The position numbers and the translations under genes are program-made. Shown here piece by piece: positions 9,646 through 16,947 of a stretch of 64,000 nucleotides of DNA. Location: the NCBI GenBank assembly GCA_013298125.1, contig JAAFJP010000010.1, forward strand, positions 109,310 through 173,309. The letters are read 5' to 3'. How positions within the stretch are numbered: position 1 is the first letter of the stretch; each line of letters begins with the position of its first letter. The notes under the pieces were generated by a model. That model was not told the origin of the DNA. It ran no database searches and saw only the letters and a program-made list of their open reading frames with translations. Source of the DNA: Cytophagales bacterium. Its GTDB lineage: Bacteria; Bacteroidota; Bacteroidia; Cytophagales; Spirosomataceae.

Positions 9646-9807
9646 TCAATCCAATTGAGATTTGATAAGCACTTTCACGTAGTGGCGATTGCGTCTGTTT
9701 CTCTTAGCATCCGCTCTTTTAGCATTCCGTTTATCAATCACGATACGGTCTAAATCGTTCAAATCATCCATTCTCTGAACGTCATTTATGGAAGTACGTT
9801 TGGGCAT
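9646..9807 (-). CDS. Small basic protein, 53 aa, hypothetical
   Basis: An ATG at 9807 on the minus strand opens a frame of 53 codons ending in TGA at 9646. The start reads MPKRTSINDVQRMDDLNDLD and the rest is strongly basic: RIVIDKRNAKRADAKRNRRN, then RHYVKVLIKSQLD. The composition, an acidic N-terminal half and a basic nucleic-acid-binding-like C-terminal half, is not random. The frame fills most of the gap after the SWIM gene exactly to its stop. Antisense overlap is nil. A phage-like or ribosome/RNA-binding small protein is possible, but no family is recognised. Confidence 0.55.
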   Translation of the reverse strand: MPKRTSINDVQRMDDLNDLDRIVIDKRNAKRADAKRNRRNRHYVKVLIKSQLD

Positions 9808-9846
9808 AATAGGTAAAATCAATTATGAACGGATTTGTTTTGGGAA

Positions 9847-9881
9847 GTGATTAAAACGTAGTAATCAGTCGTTTTTATCAC
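9847..9881. repeat. Inverted repeat upstream of the ECF sigma gene
   Basis: GTGATTAAAACG (9847-9858) and CGTTTTTATCAC (9870-9881) pair with one mismatch around an 11-base loop. It lies between the divergent 53-aa gene and the sigma factor gene and may be an operator or mRNA hairpin. Confidence 0.45.
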
Positions 9882-9968
9882 CTATTTCGTATTCAAAATC
9901 ACCAAAATCAATTATATTTACAGAAATACCACTTCATTGTATTGAATCTAAAACTAACCTCCTCCAAA

Positions 9969-10556
9969 ATGGACTTTTTTAGTCGTGGTAACTTATCTGA
10001 TGAAGCAATAATTAAGGGCATCCTAAGTGACGGTATTCTCCAACGAACTACCGAAAATCGCCTTTATGAGCAATACTTTTATTTTATCAAAGATGCGACC
10101 TACAAGCATCAACTATTTGAGGATGAGGCGGCAAGCATTTATACCGATACCATTTTAGCTTTCATCGACAACGTCCGTAATCACAAATTTGAAGGGAAAT
10201 CAGCCATCAAAACCTACCTTTTTCAAATCTTTTCAAACAAATGTGTTGACTTTATTCGTAGAACTTCGACTAACAAGATGAGCGTCCATGAAACCCAGCC
10301 TATGGAAGATTTCATGTTCGGAATGCCCGATGAATCTAAAAATGTCTTGCAAAAACTTATTTCTGAAAATGATTTTGAGAAACTCAATGAGAAAATCAGA
10401 CTTTTGGGAGACAAATGCCAACAAATGCTAATGGCATGGGGAGAAGGTTTTTCGGACAATAAAATTGCCGAAGATTTGGGTTATCAAAGTGCCAATGTCG
10501 CCAAAGTCAGTCGATTACGTTGTTTAGAAAAATTGAAAGAATTGTATAGAGAATAG
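9969..10556 (+). CDS. RNA polymerase sigma factor, ECF-like sigma-70 family
   Basis: The product has 195 residues from the ATG at 9969; a TTG at 9942 in the same frame would add nine residues (MNLKLTSSK) and is less likely. The region 2 signature is the stretch containing DEAASIYTDTILAFIDNV and GKSAIKTYLFQIFSNKCVDF followed by IRR. The region 4 helix-turn-helix is GFSDNKIAEDLGYQSANVAK VSR near the C-terminus. Size and arrangement are typical of Bacteroidota ECF sigma factors. The gene after it encodes a one-TM protein with a cytoplasmic N-terminus, the normal architecture for an anti-sigma or sigma-linked partner, so the two probably form a signalling pair. Confidence 0.88.
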   Translation: MDFFSRGNLSDEAIIKGILSDGILQRTTENRLYEQYFYFIKDATYKHQLFEDEAASIYTDTILAFIDNVRNHKFEGKSAIKTYLFQIFSNKCVDFIRRTSTNKMSVHETQPMEDFMFGMPDESKNVLQKLISENDFEKLNEKIRLLGDKCQQMLMAWGEGFSDNKIAEDLGYQSANVAKVSRLRCLEKLKELYRE

Positions 10557-10564
10557 TAAAAGTA

Positions 10565-10672
10565 GTATTCAGTTTACAGTAGGCAGTAATTGATAGTACT
10601 CTTTAATCTGTTTATAATGAAATAAATATTTGTAGGTTGATAATTGTGAACCGCCTACTGCAAACTTAATAC
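10565..10672. repeat. Inverted word repeat, 'GTAGGC' family, locus 1
   Basis: GTATTCAGTTTACAGTAGGC (10565-10584) pairs with GCCTACTGCAAACTTAATAC (10653-10672), 18 of 20 matching, across an AT-rich 68-base loop between the sigma gene and its partner. The same word with the same arrangement recurs at 48742-48842. Confidence 0.75.
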
Positions 10673-10713
10673 TGCCTACTTTCCATTTACCAACCACATT
10701 AATAGAAATGATT

Positions 10714-11436
10714 ATGTTAGAGCAAATTGAAAAATATTTCGATAACAAACTAAGCCTTGCTGAAAGACAAGTTTTTGAAAACCAAATGCTTACGAATGAT
10801 GCTTTCGCAAAAGAAGTCGCATTTTATGTACAGGCACGTGCAGCCTCAAAAGACTTAGCAAACGATAAGAGGAGGCAAGAATTTGAAGCATTGAGAACTC
10901 AACTCCACCGACCTAAATCTCAAAATATAAAACCCATCATCTGGCTTTCGGGTTTGGCAGCTTCTCTGATTATTGGCTTCGGACTTTGGAGTTTTATTGG
11001 TTCAAATACTAAATCGTCAGAGACTTTGGCGGATGTGTATATTCAACAACATTTTGAAAATTTACCAATAAAAATGGACGGGAAAACCGACAGTTTACAA
11101 TTAGGTTTACGGCTTTTTAATGAACAAAAATTAAAAGATGCTCAGTTGATTTTTGAAGATATTTACAAAAAAGAAAATACTAATAGCGAAGCCATTAAAT
11201 TCTCTGGAATAACAGCTTTACGCTTGAAAGAATACGATAAAGCTGTTGATTTTTTTAATTTACTTTCACATCAAAAAGGTCTATACACTAATCCAGGTTT
11301 GTTTTATGAAGCAATTGCATTATTAAAACAAACTCCTTTATTCAAAGACAGGACGATTGCTCTGTTGAAAGAGGTAGTTGCAAAAGATATGGAAGGGAAG
11401 AATGAAGCCATAGAAATATTAGAAGAATTAGAATAA
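10714..11436 (+). CDS. Membrane-anchored TPR protein, probable sigma-factor partner
   Basis: The product has 240 residues from the ATG at 10714 (MLEQIEKYFDNKLSLAERQVF); an upstream ATG at 10708 would add two. The N-terminal ~65 residues are cytoplasmic and resemble the acidic/helical anti-sigma-like segment of many Bacteroidota proteins, without a zinc-binding HxxxCxxC. A single TM helix follows (IIWLSGLAASLIIGFGLWSFI, about residues 75-95), and the periplasmic part has TPR-like helix pairs (LGLRLFNEQKLKDAQLIFED and SGITALRLKEYDKAVDFFNL). The gene directly follows the ECF sigma gene and ends at a strong terminator. It likely controls or is sensed by that sigma factor; this is inferred from position and topology only. 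Confidence 0.7.
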   Translation: MLEQIEKYFDNKLSLAERQVFENQMLTNDAFAKEVAFYVQARAASKDLANDKRRQEFEALRTQLHRPKSQNIKPIIWLSGLAASLIIGFGLWSFIGSNTKSSETLADVYIQQHFENLPIKMDGKTDSLQLGLRLFNEQKLKDAQLIFEDIYKKENTNSEAIKFSGITALRLKEYDKAVDFFNLLSHQKGLYTNPGLFYEAIALLKQTPLFKDRTIALLKEVVAKDMEGKNEAIEILEELE

Positions 11437-11472
11437 AAAAAGGGATAGAATTTTCAGATTCTATCCCTTCTA
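11435..11472. terminator. Bidirectional rho-independent terminator
   Basis: AAAGGGATAGAAT pairs with ATTCTATCCCTT around a short loop, with A- and T-rich flanks, between the convergent TPR gene and TIM-barrel gene. Confidence 0.85.
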
Positions 11473-11475
11473 ATT

Positions 11476-12408
11476 TTATGAAATGTCCGACCAGCGATAG
11501 GCTTCAATCAACTTCATTTCACCCTCTTTCCCTTTCATTGAATTTCCGTGTTCCATTCCGAGGACAAACTCCCCTCTATTCGTTGCTTTGGCTTTTTCAG
11601 CAATGTGTTTGAATAAAAATTTATAATTCACTTCACCAGAGGTTGGTTCATTGCGTCCAGGCTCATCCCCAATCTGAAAATAGGCGATTTCGTCCCAAGT
11701 CCAGTCCATATGTTGAGTCATACGCCCTTCGTTGCGTTGCATATGCCACATATCAAACAAGATTTTACAGGCGGGACTATTGACAGCCTTACAAATCATA
11801 TAAGTTTGGTCTGAATGACGAAGAAATAAATCAGGATTATCAGAAAGTGGTTCAAGAACCATCGTCAAATTATGTGGTTCAAAAATGGCAGCCGCTTGTC
11901 GTAAAGATTCAATCACGTGCGATGTCTGGATGCCCATGGGTAAATCTCTCTGAAAATTCCCAGGTACTACGGTCATCCACTTAGCATTACAACGTTTTGC
12001 TACTTCAACGGCTTCTCGACAAGTTTTCAAGAATTTTTCACGCCAAGTTTTATCACCCGATGCTAAGGTACTTTTGGGAGGCCAGCCGTCAAAACTCACG
12101 ACAAAAACGCCCATAGTCATCCCTAATTTTGCCATTGTTTCACCAATTTTAGCCTGCAATTCGGGCGATTTTCCCATCATTCCATTATCTTCCAAAGCCC
12201 GAAAGCCCACCTCGTGCATAAACTTCAATTGGTCTATTTCATCTTTGCCCGCTGAGTTTTCAAACATTCCAAAATGAGGAGCATATTTGAGTTTAAATGG
12301 CGTTTGCGGAGCGATAAGAGTTTGATTTTCAGTGGCTTTTATCAAAGAAGGCACGGACACTAATCCTGCACTGGCAATCAAGTTTTTAGTAAAATCTCTT
12401 CTTTCCAT
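11476..12408 (-). CDS. TIM-barrel sugar isomerase/epimerase, hydroxypyruvate isomerase-like, with Tat-type leader
   Basis: The ATG at 12408 (MERRDFTKNLIASAGLVSVP) is preferred because it begins a twin-arginine leader; the longer frame adds MNLKIPKNNKQP. About 310 residues. It belongs to the xylose-isomerase-like TIM-barrel family (AP_endonuc_2 type). Metal-ligand candidates are the E of LTMVLEPLSDNPD, the D and H of ILFDMWHMQ, and the E of FVLGMEHGN, the typical set in hydroxypyruvate isomerase-like proteins. The exported location suggests it acts on sugars in the periplasm. The exact substrate is unknown. It is transcribed alone, with hairpins on both sides. Confidence 0.82.
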   Translation of the reverse strand: MERRDFTKNLIASAGLVSVPSLIKATENQTLIAPQTPFKLKYAPHFGMFENSAGKDEIDQLKFMHEVGFRALEDNGMMGKSPELQAKIGETMAKLGMTMGVFVVSFDGWPPKSTLASGDKTWREKFLKTCREAVEVAKRCNAKWMTVVPGNFQRDLPMGIQTSHVIESLRQAAAIFEPHNLTMVLEPLSDNPDLFLRHSDQTYMICKAVNSPACKILFDMWHMQRNEGRMTQHMDWTWDEIAYFQIGDEPGRNEPTSGEVNYKFLFKHIAEKAKATNRGEFVLGMEHGNSMKGKEGEMKLIEAYRWSDIS

Positions 12409-12453
12409 GGGTTGTTTGTTATTTTTTGGAATTTTTAAATTCACTATAAAAGT

Positions 12454-12515
12454 AAAAAAGGATAATATTCTTTGTTAGAAACGAATTACATTCTACAAAG
12501 ATATTATCCTCTTTT
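12454..12515 (-). terminator. Long inverted repeat between HTH and TIM-barrel genes
   Basis: AAGGATAATATTCTTTGT and ACAAAGATATTATCCT plus the inner TAGAA/TTCTA pair make a stem of about 25 bp with one bulge. On the minus strand it ends in a run of six T, so it can terminate the regulator transcript. Confidence 0.75.
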
Positions 12516-12525
12516 GATTTATGAT

Positions 12526-12553
12526 ATTTAAAGGAGAAAATATAATTTATCTC
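12526..12553 (-). terminator. Hairpin just after the HTH gene
   Basis: AAAGGAGA and TCTCCTTT form an 8-bp perfect stem with an AT-rich 12-base loop, downstream of the regulator stop at 12569. No strong T-run follows, so it may instead protect or fold the mRNA. Confidence 0.45.
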
Positions 12554-12568
12554 CTTTCTATGATAATT

Positions 12569-12889
12569 TTATTTTTTCTCCAACAACTTCCCTTGCAATT
12601 CAATAATTTGTTTTTGCATATCAATCACATCATCAGCTTTGATGGCTACATATCCAGTTCTTGGTTCTTCAACCACCGACATATTTTTGATACTCGTTTC
12701 GCCTGTGAGGTAAGCTACATTTACCTCTAAGGTTTCTGCCATTCTACGAAGTTGTGAGTATTTAGCATCATTTCTATTTAAAATGGCGTGCAAAGTAGCC
12801 TCGGTTATTTTTGAGCGAGCAGCTAACTGTAATAAGGTAATCCCTTTCTCGGCTACTAAAACTCTGATTTTATCTTCAATTCGGTTCAT
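12569..12889 (-). CDS. Cro/CI-type helix-turn-helix transcriptional regulator
   Basis: The 106-residue protein has an HTH_3 domain at residues about 5-62 (KIRVLVAEKGITLLQLAARS, then TEATLHAILNRND and LRRMAETLEVNVAYLTGE). The C-terminus (DDVIDMQKQIIELQGKLLEK) is a short coiled coil, likely for dimerisation. It is divergent from an 88-aa orphan gene, and the shared promoter region carries a 12-bp inverted repeat that straddles a TAnnTTTG element. The layout suggests it represses the orphan gene and perhaps itself. It looks like the regulator of a small accessory module. Confidence 0.85.
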   Translation of the reverse strand: MNRIEDKIRVLVAEKGITLLQLAARSKITEATLHAILNRNDAKYSQLRRMAETLEVNVAYLTGETSIKNMSVVEEPRTGYVAIKADDVIDMQKQIIELQGKLLEKK

Positions 12890-12985
12890 GGTATTTGAAT
12901 GTGCTAAGAAAATCTATCTCGAAAAGCATTAAAATAAAGTTTTTCTAAATAAATTTTAATTATTTATTGAAATTTATTTTGAGTT

Positions 12986-13025
12986 ATACTCATAAAAATA
13001 TAGTTTTGTATAATTTTATGAGTAT
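12986..13025 (+). promoter_or_regulatory. Promoter with flanking operator arms for the 88-aa orphan gene
   Basis: ATACTCATAAAA (12986-12997) and TTTTATGAGTAT (13014-13025) are a perfect 12-bp inverted repeat. Between them lies TAGTTTTG (13001-13008), matching the Bacteroidota -7 element TAnnTTTG, and TTG at 12979-12981, 19 bases upstream, fits the -33 element. A dimeric regulator bound to the arms would cover the -7 element. The divergent HTH gene is the obvious candidate. Confidence 0.65.
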
Positions 13026-13176
13026 TTCTTTATGTAACTATATAAAATATAAGAAAATACAGGTTTGATTAGAACGTTGAGACGTAACAAGTAGTTTCTA
13101 AAATAATCTTCAACCCAAACTTAAAAAATGTGTATAACACAATTTGTTAGGCACAAATATAATTAATTATCAGGAT

Positions 13177-13443
13177 ATGCCGCCAAAAGATTTGAAAAAA
13201 ACGTCTGAAATCCTAAAAAACAGGATAAAAGCGTGCAAACAAAACCTTCCAAACAATTGGAGACAGCAAATAATTTCACTCGCTCCCGAATATGATAGCC
13301 TCAGGGGAGCGAGGCTAATGGATAATGTCTTTAAATTGCGTTCGTCTGATTTGAGGTTAACAGAACTAATTGAAAAAATAGCAGATGAATCGGAAGGAGT
13401 GGTTGTGGATGATGCTAATGAAGATGTAGATGATACTGAATAA
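13177..13443 (+). CDS. Small hypothetical protein, 88 aa
   Basis: The ATG at 13177, preceded by AGGA, is preferred over a TTG at 13144 in the same frame. The sequence MPPKDLKKTSEILKNRIKAC and NLPNNWRQQIISLAPEYDSL is basic in the first half; the last 20 residues are very acidic (ESEGVVVDDANEDVDDTE). It has no membrane segment or known domain. The gene is divergent from a Cro/CI-type regulator and has a well-formed promoter/operator and a downstream palindrome and terminator. That makes it a complete, regulated small transcription unit of unknown function. Charge segregation suggests an RNA- or DNA-associated role, but this is speculative. Confidence 0.7.
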   Translation: MPPKDLKKTSEILKNRIKACKQNLPNNWRQQIISLAPEYDSLRGARLMDNVFKLRSSDLRLTELIEKIADESEGVVVDDANEDVDDTE

Positions 13444-13466
13444 ATTTTAAATACGTTAGTAGGTAA

Positions 13467-13531
13467 GTCCTGTGTGTGGTGATTAAATTTAATCAAGTGG
13501 CGGCTTTATTAGTTTTTCGCCCGCACAGGAC
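13467..13531. repeat. Large hairpin with nested 16-bp perfect palindrome
   Basis: GTCCTGTGTGTGG (13467-13479) pairs with CCCGCACAGGAC (13520-13531). Inside sits TGATTAAATTTAATCA (13480-13495), a perfect 16-bp palindrome. It lies in the 3' region after the 88-aa gene and is followed by a terminator. It could be an operator, an mRNA structure or a small structured RNA. Confidence 0.5.
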
Positions 13532-13551
13532 ATTCAAAATAAATACTAATT

Positions 13552-13587
13552 GGAAAGCCATGCAATTTAGTCATTGCATGGCTTTTA
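13552..13587. terminator. Bidirectional rho-independent terminator
   Basis: AAAGCCATGCAAT pairs with ATTGCATGGCTTTT around a 7-base loop, between the 88-aa gene and the convergent Gfo/Idh/MocA gene. Confidence 0.85.
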
Positions 13588-13621
13588 TTCGTAAAAGAGC
13601 CTTATAAGATTATAATCGAGC

Positions 13622-14827
13622 CTACTTGATATTCAATTTTTCAATCTCAATAATTTCTCCCGTTTCTTTCTTCTTCAAAATTAACTTAATGTCACCATTT
13701 GGTAATAATTCGTCTTTGATGAACCAATGTTCTGCATCATATTCTTGATAAACAGAAGGTTTTGAAAGCCCTTCTTGTCCACGCCAAACGGGTAGATTTA
13801 CAGGTTCCCACAATTTTGTTTTGGCAGATTTATAAGCTGCATCAATGATAGCATTGACTACGTAACCATCATAAAAAGATTCTTGTGGTAAACGTCCTTC
13901 TTCGATGGCGTTGAACATATCCGTAAACATATGCGTATAACCTAACTCGTGGGCTTCGTCACCTACTGGAAACAACCAACCCGTAGCGGATTCGGCTTTT
14001 TCTGCCACATATCCGCCTTCGCCTTTGCCCGTTGTAAACATCTCAAAACCAGTCCGTAAGAATGAATTTACCCAGATTGTTCCTTCTGTTCCCATTACTT
14101 CGTCACGTAAATCCATACCCCCACGAAATGTCCAAGAAACCTCAAATTGACCAATTGCTCCGTTTTCGTATTTCACCAAACCGATGGCATGGTCTTCGGC
14201 ATCAATGGGTTTTACTTGGGTATCTGCCCAACACATTACCTCAACGGGGCGAACATCCTTACCGATAAAATTTCTGGCAATTTCGATACAGTGACAACCC
14301 AAATCGAGGATTGCTCCGCCACCCGCCATTTCGATATTCCAAAACCAGTCGGAGTGTGGACCAGGATGTGTCTCACGAGATTTTGCCCAAAGCACTCTAC
14401 CGATTGCTCCTTCTTTTACACTTTGTACAGACTTTAAGAACTTAGGCGTATAACAAAGGTCTTCTAAGTAGCCTCCAAAAACACCCGCCTCTTCGCAAGC
14501 CTTCGTCATGCGGAGAGCTTCTTCGGCATTTCTGCCCAATGGTTTTGTACATAAAACCGCCTTCTTGTGCTTTACGCAAAGCATAACCGCCTCTTCATGG
14601 ATGTGATTAGGAAGAGCAATTACCACGACCTCCGTCTCAGCATGAGCAATGGCATCTTCCATTGAAGTCGTGAAATGTGGAATAGAATAATCTGTTGCGA
14701 AACGTTTTGCGGTTTCTTCCTTGCGTGCGTAAACAACCTGCACACGGTCACGACCACGTTGTCCGTGCAATGAATCTGCGTAAAAACGCCCAATGAAACC
14801 TCCTCCGAGAATACAAACTTTTGCCAT
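13622..14827 (-). CDS. Gfo/Idh/MocA family oxidoreductase
   Basis: The 401-residue cytoplasmic protein has an N-terminal Rossmann fold ([17 protein letters not shown], residues 3-19) for NAD(P) and a family EKP-like motif as [12 protein letters not shown] near residue 100. The C-terminal domain includes [19 protein letters not shown], with D and H as probable substrate-binding or catalytic residues. No signal peptide. Members oxidise or epimerise sugars, inositols and amino sugars. Upstream on the same strand is an MFS transporter, so the pair may import and oxidise a sugar-like compound. A pair of ACTTCCCGAAAGT hairpins lies between the two genes. Confidence 0.88.
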   Translation of the reverse strand: MAKVCILGGGFIGRFYADSLHGQRGRDRVQVVYARKEETAKRFATDYSIPHFTTSMEDAIAHAETEVVVIALPNHIHEEAVMLCVKHKKAVLCTKPLGRNAEEALRMTKACEEAGVFGGYLEDLCYTPKFLKSVQSVKEGAIGRVLWAKSRETHPGPHSDWFWNIEMAGGGAILDLGCHCIEIARNFIGKDVRPVEVMCWADTQVKPIDAEDHAIGLVKYENGAIGQFEVSWTFRGGMDLRDEVMGTEGTIWVNSFLRTGFEMFTTGKGEGGYVAEKAESATGWLFPVGDEAHELGYTHMFTDMFNAIEEGRLPQESFYDGYVVNAIIDAAYKSAKTKLWEPVNLPVWRGQEGLSKPSVYQEYDAEHWFIKDELLPNGDIKLILKKKETGEIIEIEKLNIK

Positions 14828-14949
14828 TTTTAAATTAGATTTGAGCTTTGAGATGTGAGCTATGAGCCTGAAATCTGCAAGCTATTTATTGATGATAAAA
14901 TTAACTTAGGGAATTTGTAAATTTAAACGTACCATGTTTGACTTAGAGG

Positions 14950-15029
14950 AACTTCCCGAAAGTAGAAATAACTTTCGGGAAGTCGCTGGGAGATTTACTT
15001 CCCGAAAGTTTTTTTACTTTCGGGAAGTT
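14950..15029. repeat. ACTTCCCGAAAGT hairpins, locus 1 (two in tandem)
   Basis: ACTTCCCGAAAGT at 14951-14963 pairs with ACTTTCGGGAAGT at 14971-14983. A second pair follows at 14997-15009 and 15016-15028. All four arms are perfect 13-mers; the loops are 7 and 6 bases. Related hairpins occur at 26127, 33985 and 56287. Confidence 0.95.
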
Positions 15030-15090
15030 CTACGATAGGAAACAGGTACTTTTAAATTTACAATTTCCCTTATTATAGAAAACTCATTGC

Positions 15091-16302
15091 TCAAAGCTCA
15101 CGACTCACCGCTTTTTTATCATTAAAGAAAATAATAAACAAAACTAAAACCACCGCCGCAATACCCGCTGGAATCATCCAAACGCCATTCCAATTGTGAG
15201 AAACCACTCCTGCCGCATCCGTAAGCGTATATTTGTCCAAAACAATTCCTGATAATTTTGAACCAATCCCCATACCGATTCCGTAGGTTGCCAATGTAAT
15301 AAGTCCTTGGGCAGAGTTTTTGATTTTCTCGCCCGCTTTTTCATCAGTATAAATTTGTCCTGTTACAAAGAAGAAATCGTAACAAACTCCATGCAGAATA
15401 ATGGCAAGATACAAAATCCATTCTGATGAAATACCATCGCCATTTCCGAAGCAAATAAAACGAACTATCCAAGCAATTAAGCCCACGATAAGCATTTTTT
15501 TAATGCCAAATTTCTGCAAAGCAAAGGGAATCAAAAGCATAAAAAGCACCTCAGAAGCCTGTCCAAGCGACATTTTGTTTTCAACGTTTGTCATATTTGA
15601 TTCTGTCAAAGACAAATTGGCATGAGCATAATAGAATGCCAACGGAATACAAACCAAAACCGATGAGATGAAGAAAATCAAGAAAGAACGGTCTTTGAAA
15701 AGCACAAAGGCATCCGTACCCAAAATTTGAGAAGCCGTAGCTTTTCCAGTTGCTTTTGGAGGCGTGTCTGGCAAAGTAAACGAGAAAATTCCCCAAACTA
15801 TTGAAGTAAACATGGCGATTTGATAGATAGCTACTTTATCTCCTAATCCATAAAATCCAATGATATTTGTTACGACAATCCACGCAATCGTACCCAAAAC
15901 TCGAATTGCTGGAAATTCTTTGCCTGGGTCTTGCATTTGATTCATGGCAATTGAACTCGACAAAGCCAAATTTGGAGCAAAGGTCAAAGTGTAAGCCAAA
16001 ATATACCAAAAGAAAGCATCTGGATCTTGATTTTGGATTAATAAATACAAAATACCCGCTCCCAATAAATTAAGTACGCCCATTACTTTTTGGGCAGAAA
16101 AAAAGCGGTCAGCAATCATTCCGACAAAGAAAGGAGCAATGATTGAGGCAATCGAAAAAGTAGCATAAGCACTCCCGATTTGGTCGCCCGAGGCTTTGAG
16201 AGAAGTAAAAAGGTACTTGCCCATTTGCCCGTACCAAGCCCCCCACGTAAAAAACATGAGGAACATCATAAGCATTAGCTGAATGCGTGTGGTTAATTTC
16301 AT
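15091..16302 (-). CDS. MFS transporter, nucleoside:H+ symporter-like
   Basis: The 403-residue integral membrane protein has about 12 hydrophobic helices. The first helix region (LMLMMFLMFFTWGAWYGQMG) is typical of the NupG/XapB-like nucleoside:H+ symporter branch and related sugar transporters in Bacteroidota. A loop rich in charged residues (TLPDTPPKATGKATASQIL) separates the two six-helix halves near residue 185. It is upstream of the Gfo/Idh/MocA gene on the same strand with a 263-base gap holding two hairpins, so co-transcription is possible. The substrate is probably a nucleoside or sugar. Confidence 0.8.
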   Translation of the reverse strand: MKLTTRIQLMLMMFLMFFTWGAWYGQMGKYLFTSLKASGDQIGSAYATFSIASIIAPFFVGMIADRFFSAQKVMGVLNLLGAGILYLLIQNQDPDAFFWYILAYTLTFAPNLALSSSIAMNQMQDPGKEFPAIRVLGTIAWIVVTNIIGFYGLGDKVAIYQIAMFTSIVWGIFSFTLPDTPPKATGKATASQILGTDAFVLFKDRSFLIFFISSVLVCIPLAFYYAHANLSLTESNMTNVENKMSLGQASEVLFMLLIPFALQKFGIKKMLIVGLIAWIVRFICFGNGDGISSEWILYLAIILHGVCYDFFFVTGQIYTDEKAGEKIKNSAQGLITLATYGIGMGIGSKLSGIVLDKYTLTDAAGVVSHNWNGVWMIPAGIAAVVLVLFIIFFNDKKAVSREL

Positions 16303-16692
16303 TTGAAATGATGGATTAGTTTTCAGAATTATTGAGGCAAGATAATATTTCTTTTTTTATAATTTATCATGGATTATTTTTAAAATATACTTTTGATAGA
16401 TAAGTCCTTGAATTTAAAGATTTTAGTAAATTTTGGTAGTTTTTTACTTAAAATTGAAGAAAACAGTAATTTATTACTTAAAAATGAAAAAAATAATAAT
16501 ATTTACTTGTATTAATGCGATAAAAGTATAATTTTTACGAAGAAATATGCAGATGTATGCTGTAAACGTTCCTTACTTTTTGAATTTAGTGATGTATTTT
16601 TATATACCATCGAAAGATTTTGTCAGTGATTGTGTTTGTATTATTCTGTTACACACGGGGTTTAGTTCAACAATATCAAAATTCCAAAATTA
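16303..16692. other. AT-rich intergenic gap
   Basis: Upstream of the transporter start the sequence is very AT-rich with A/T runs. No open frame, clear promoter motif or repeat is supported. The transporter promoter should lie near 16303-16400. Confidence 0.35.
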
Positions 16693-16840
16693 CTGACATG
16701 AGGTTACGGTCAACCGCCAATGTACCGTAGCGATAGTGGGGCATAGCACCGCCAAGTTATGTCCCCATTTTTTAGATTAAAATCCGCCAAGTAAAACGAT
16801 TGTTGAGGGGCGGGGCGGCGTTCTGTCCCTCAACGTGTTA
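16693..16840. ncRNA. Possible structured RNA or decayed element with three GC-rich hairpins
   Basis: Within an AT-rich gap, three short stems can form: TACGGT with ACCGTA (16705-16729), TGGGGCATA with TATGTCCCCA (16737-16768), and GTTGAGGG with CCCTCAAC (16802-16834). CCGCCAA occurs three times at exact 35-base spacing (16714, 16749, 16784). No family is recognised and expression is unknown. It could also be a remnant of a mobile element. Confidence 0.3.
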
Positions 16841-16851
16841 GAATCAATTAA

Positions 16852-16879
16852 CAGTTATCAATTAACAATTAATAGTTGT
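16852..16879. repeat. AATTAACAGTTA word block
   Basis: CAATTAACAGTTATCAATTAAC followed by a further half word lies downstream of the histidine kinase stop. The same word, as two inverted blocks, is found on the other side of that gene at 20341-20545. Confidence 0.6.
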
Positions 16880-16947
16880 TAAATATTACAAGTTAAAGTA
16901 GAGTTCCAAATTTGATAATCAGTTACTTCTGGTTTTCTCCTTCCTCC

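Noticed and set aside
16714..16790. CCGCCAA at 35-base spacing as a CRISPR remnant
   Set aside because: Only a 7-base word repeats, spacers share nothing and no cas genes are present. A CRISPR repeat would be 20-40 bases.
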